Source: Pantoea rodasii (GTDB lineage Bacteria; Pseudomonadota; Gammaproteobacteria; Enterobacterales; Enterobacteriaceae). From it: a DNA stretch of 36,413 bases. How positions within the stretch are numbered: the first letter of the stretch is position 1; each line of letters starts with the position of its first letter. The notes under the pieces were generated by a model that was given only the letters and a program-made list of their open reading frames with translations, did no database searches and was not told where the DNA came from. A program made the translations under genes and the position numbers. Of the stretch, positions 34,405-36,413 are shown piece after piece. The stretch lies in assembly GCF_002095465.1 (NCBI RefSeq), contig NZ_MLFP01000024.1, positions 1 through 36,413 on the forward strand, written 5' to 3'.

Positions 34405-35499
34405 ATGAATCAGAAATACCTGCTGTATATGTACTTGCTGAAAGCGCGCACCTTTATTGCATTACTGATTGTGGTCGGCTTTTTCAGTTTCATGGTGCCG
34501 AATTTCCTGACCCCCTCCAACCTGCTGATCATGACACAGCACGTTGCCATCACCGGACTACTGGCGATTGGTATGACGTTGGTGATCCTGACCGGCGGCA
34601 TTGATCTCTCTGTCGGTGCGGTGGCGGGCATATGCGGCATGGTGGCCGGCGCACTGCTGACCAATGGCGTACCGCTGTGGGGTGGCAATACGCTGTTCTT
34701 TAACGTGCCCGAAGTGATTGTGGTGGTGGCGCTGTTTGGCATCGCGCTGGGGTTGATCAACGGTACGGTGGTCACCCGGCTGGGCGTCGCGCCCTTTATC
34801 TGCACCCTCGGCATGATGTACGTGGCACGTGGCGCCGCGCTGCTGTTCAACGATGGCAGTACTTACGCCAATCTGGTGGGCGTTCCCGCGCTGGGTAACA
34901 CCGGTTTTGCATTTTTAGGTTCGGGTAGCGTGTTGGGTGTGTTTATCCCGATTTGGCTGATGGTGGGTTTCCTGCTGCTGGGCCTGTATTTGACCCGTAA
35001 AACCCCGCTCGGACGTTACATCTATGCCACCGGCGGTAATGAATCAGCGGCGCGTCTGGCGGGTGTGCCCATCATCAAGGTCAAAGTCTTTGTGTATGCC
35101 TTCTCGGGTTTGTGCGCGGCGCTGGTGGGATTGATTGTCGCCTCTCAATTGCAAACCGCACACCCGATGACCGGCAACATGTTTGAGATGGACGCCATCG
35201 GTGCAACGGTATTGGGCGGGACGGCGTTGGCCGGCGGCCGTGGGCGCGTGTCGGGTTCCATCATCGGTGCTTTTGTCATCGTGTTCCTCGCCGATGGCAT
35301 GGTGATGATGGGCGTCAGCGATTTCTGGCAGATGGTGATCAAGGGTTTGGTGATTGTCACCGCCGTGGTGATCGACCAGTTCCAGCAAAAATTACAAAGT
35401 AAGGTGGTGCTGCTGCGCAGACATGAAAAAAGCAGCAATCGGCCGCCCTGCCTGAAGCAACACATGGATAACAGGAGGCAATATGACACGCGATTTTAA
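34405..35499 (+). CDS. Sugar ABC transporter permease (RbsC-like)
   Basis: A membrane permease of about ten helices with the RbsC landmark AIGMTLVILTGGIDLSVGAV and GNESAARLAGVPIIKVKVFV. It is 364 residues as read, and overlaps the next gene by 17 nt. The last 20 or so residues (SSNRPPCLKQHMDNRRQY) look unnatural: adding one A to the A-run at 35426-35431 gives RRHEKKQQSAALPEATHG and a stop at 35469-35471, just before the ribosome-binding site of the next gene. I think the tail is a frameshift artefact. Confidence 0.9.
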   Translation: MNQKYLLYMYLLKARTFIALLIVVGFFSFMVPNFLTPSNLLIMTQHVAITGLLAIGMTLVILTGGIDLSVGAVAGICGMVAGALLTNGVPLWGGNTLFFNVPEVIVVVALFGIALGLINGTVVTRLGVAPFICTLGMMYVARGAALLFNDGSTYANLVGVPALGNTGFAFLGSGSVLGVFIPIWLMVGFLLLGLYLTRKTPLGRYIYATGGNESAARLAGVPIIKVKVFVYAFSGLCAALVGLIVASQLQTAHPMTGNMFEMDAIGATVLGGTALAGGRGRVSGSIIGAFVIVFLADGMVMMGVSDFWQMVIKGLVIVTAVVIDQFQQKLQSKVVLLRRHEKSSNRPPCLKQHMDNRRQYDTRF

Positions 35500-36280
35500 G
35501 GGTAAAACAGTGGTGATAACCGGTGCATGCCGGGGAATTGGCGCAGGCATTGCTGCACGGTTTGCCCGCGACGGTGCGCGGCTGGTAATGGTGTCCAACT
35601 CGGACCGGGTATTCACCACGGCGCGAGCGCTGGAAGAACAGTACGGCAGCGAGATTCTGGCGCTACAGGTGGATGTGACCGATGAGACGGCGGTACAGCA
35701 GCTCTACCAGCAGGCGGCGGAGCGCTTCGGCACCATCGATGTGTCGATCCAAAATGCCGGGGTGATCACCATTGATCGCTTTGATTCGATGCCAAAGAGC
35801 GACTTTGAAAAAATTCTGGCGGTCAATACCACGGCCGTGTGGCTGTGCTGTCGCGAGGCGGCGAAATACATGGTGAAGCAGGGCAGCGGCAGCCTGATTA
35901 ACACCTCATCCGGGCAGGGGCGTCAGGGCTTTATCTACACGCCACACTATGCCGCCAGTAAAATGGGTGTCATTGGCATTACTCAGAGCCTGGCGCTGGA
36001 ACTGGCGCCATGGCACATCACCGTGAATGCCTTCTGTCCGGGCATCATCGAAAGTGAGATGTGGGATTACAACGACCGCGTTTGGGGCGAAATCCTTAGC
36101 AGCGATAAAAAACAGTACGGCAAAGGCGAGTTGATGGCCGAATGGGTAGAAAATATCCCGCTGAAACGCGCTGGACAACCGCAAGACGTCGCCGGACTGG
36201 TGGCGTTCCTCGCCTCGGATGATGCGCGCTACATTACCGGTCAAACCATTAATGTGGATGGTGGGTTGATATTCTCGTAA
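35483..36280 (+). CDS. Short-chain dehydrogenase/reductase (SDR) 2
   Basis: A 265-residue NAD(P)-dependent oxidoreductase with an intact TGACRGIG coenzyme motif, QNAG, catalytic Ser in SLINTSSGQG and YAASK, and a C-terminal GQTINVDGG end. The pattern resembles polyol/sorbitol-type SDRs. AGGAGG lies 4 nt before the ATG. It is the last gene of the transporter operon. Two different SDRs in one import operon suggest two successive or alternative oxidation steps. Confidence 0.88.
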   Translation: MTRDFKGKTVVITGACRGIGAGIAARFARDGARLVMVSNSDRVFTTARALEEQYGSEILALQVDVTDETAVQQLYQQAAERFGTIDVSIQNAGVITIDRFDSMPKSDFEKILAVNTTAVWLCCREAAKYMVKQGSGSLINTSSGQGRQGFIYTPHYAASKMGVIGITQSLALELAPWHITVNAFCPGIIESEMWDYNDRVWGEILSSDKKQYGKGELMAEWVENIPLKRAGQPQDVAGLVAFLASDDARYITGQTINVDGGLIFS

Positions 36281-36363
36281 GCGCAGCCGCCGTGAGCGCC
36301 TTGCGGGGCTGTACGCAGGGCGCTTTGCGGGATAATGCTCATCAGATAAAGCCATATTTGCAA

Positions 36364-36394
36364 AAGCTGTCGCTGTTAAAGTGGCGGCTTTTTT
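36364..36394 (+). terminator. Probable terminator of the transporter operon
   Basis: AAGCTGTCGC can pair with GTGGCGGCTT through seven Watson-Crick and three G-U pairs (7-nt loop), followed by a T-rich run. It lies about 85 bp after the last gene. Confidence 0.6.
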
Positions 36395-36413
36395 CTTTTG
36401 AGCGGGAATGCCC

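Noticed and set aside
1..36413. CRISPR arrays, tRNA, rRNA
   Set aside because: No regularly spaced repeats, and no tRNA or rRNA signatures were recognised by eye. A dedicated RNA scan was not possible.

Overview
The window looks like a chromosomal segment of a motile enterobacterium. Gene content, order and protein similarity (AlaE, UmuDC, YeiH, OtsBA, FlhDC, MotAB, CheAW, tandem chemoreceptors, CheRBYZ) resemble the Erwiniaceae, with Pantoea or Erwinia my best guess; this comes from remembered family sequences, not a search.

Layout. (1) 131-1546, minus strand: an overlapping three-gene operon with an antibiotic-biosynthesis-monooxygenase fold protein, a tandem ACT-domain protein and an ArsR-type regulator. 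(2) 1888-3769: a TetR regulator with its own dyad operator, two small proteins, and alaE. (3) 3951-5672: LexA box, umuD and umuC. (4) 5522-8053: a 151-bp near-perfect direct repeat of the umuC 3' end brackets an AT-rich block with three minus-strand genes: a winged-helix regulator, an AbiEii-like nucleotidyltransferase and a PP2C-type phosphatase. A striking GTTGTCCC/GGGACAAC dyad precedes the first gene. I do not recognise this trio as a named system, and it is the best candidate here for an undescribed one. (5) 8281-11299: small unknown genes, a YeiH-type exporter and a GNAT acetyltransferase. (6) 11649-14055: sigma-S-type promoter and otsBA (trehalose). (7) 14056-29230: the motility and chemotaxis region: flhDC control region with a near-ideal CRP site and a candidate RcsAB box, flhDC, motAB-cheAW, three tandem chemoreceptors each with its own sigma-28 promoter, then cheRBYZ. 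(8) 29210-36280: a DeoR-family regulator divergent from an operon with two short-chain dehydrogenases, an RbsB/RbsA/RbsC-type sugar or polyol ABC importer and a DUF2291 lipoprotein.

How the genes work together. FlhD4C2 starts the flagellar cascade. MotAB is the stator. The receptors signal through CheW and CheA to CheY (motor) and CheB (adaptation), with CheR and CheZ as the opposing activities. The last locus reads as uptake of a carbohydrate or polyol followed by NAD(P)-linked oxidation, under a DeoR repressor.

Quality warning. At least eight conserved genes or gene ends here are interrupted by single-base indels in short homopolymers, mostly deletions (umuC twice, otsB, receptor 1, receptor 3 twice, cheY twice, and probably the RbsC-type permease and one small gene). 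That pattern looks like uncorrected long-read sequencing error rather than biological decay, so the pseudogene labels should be treated as provisional.
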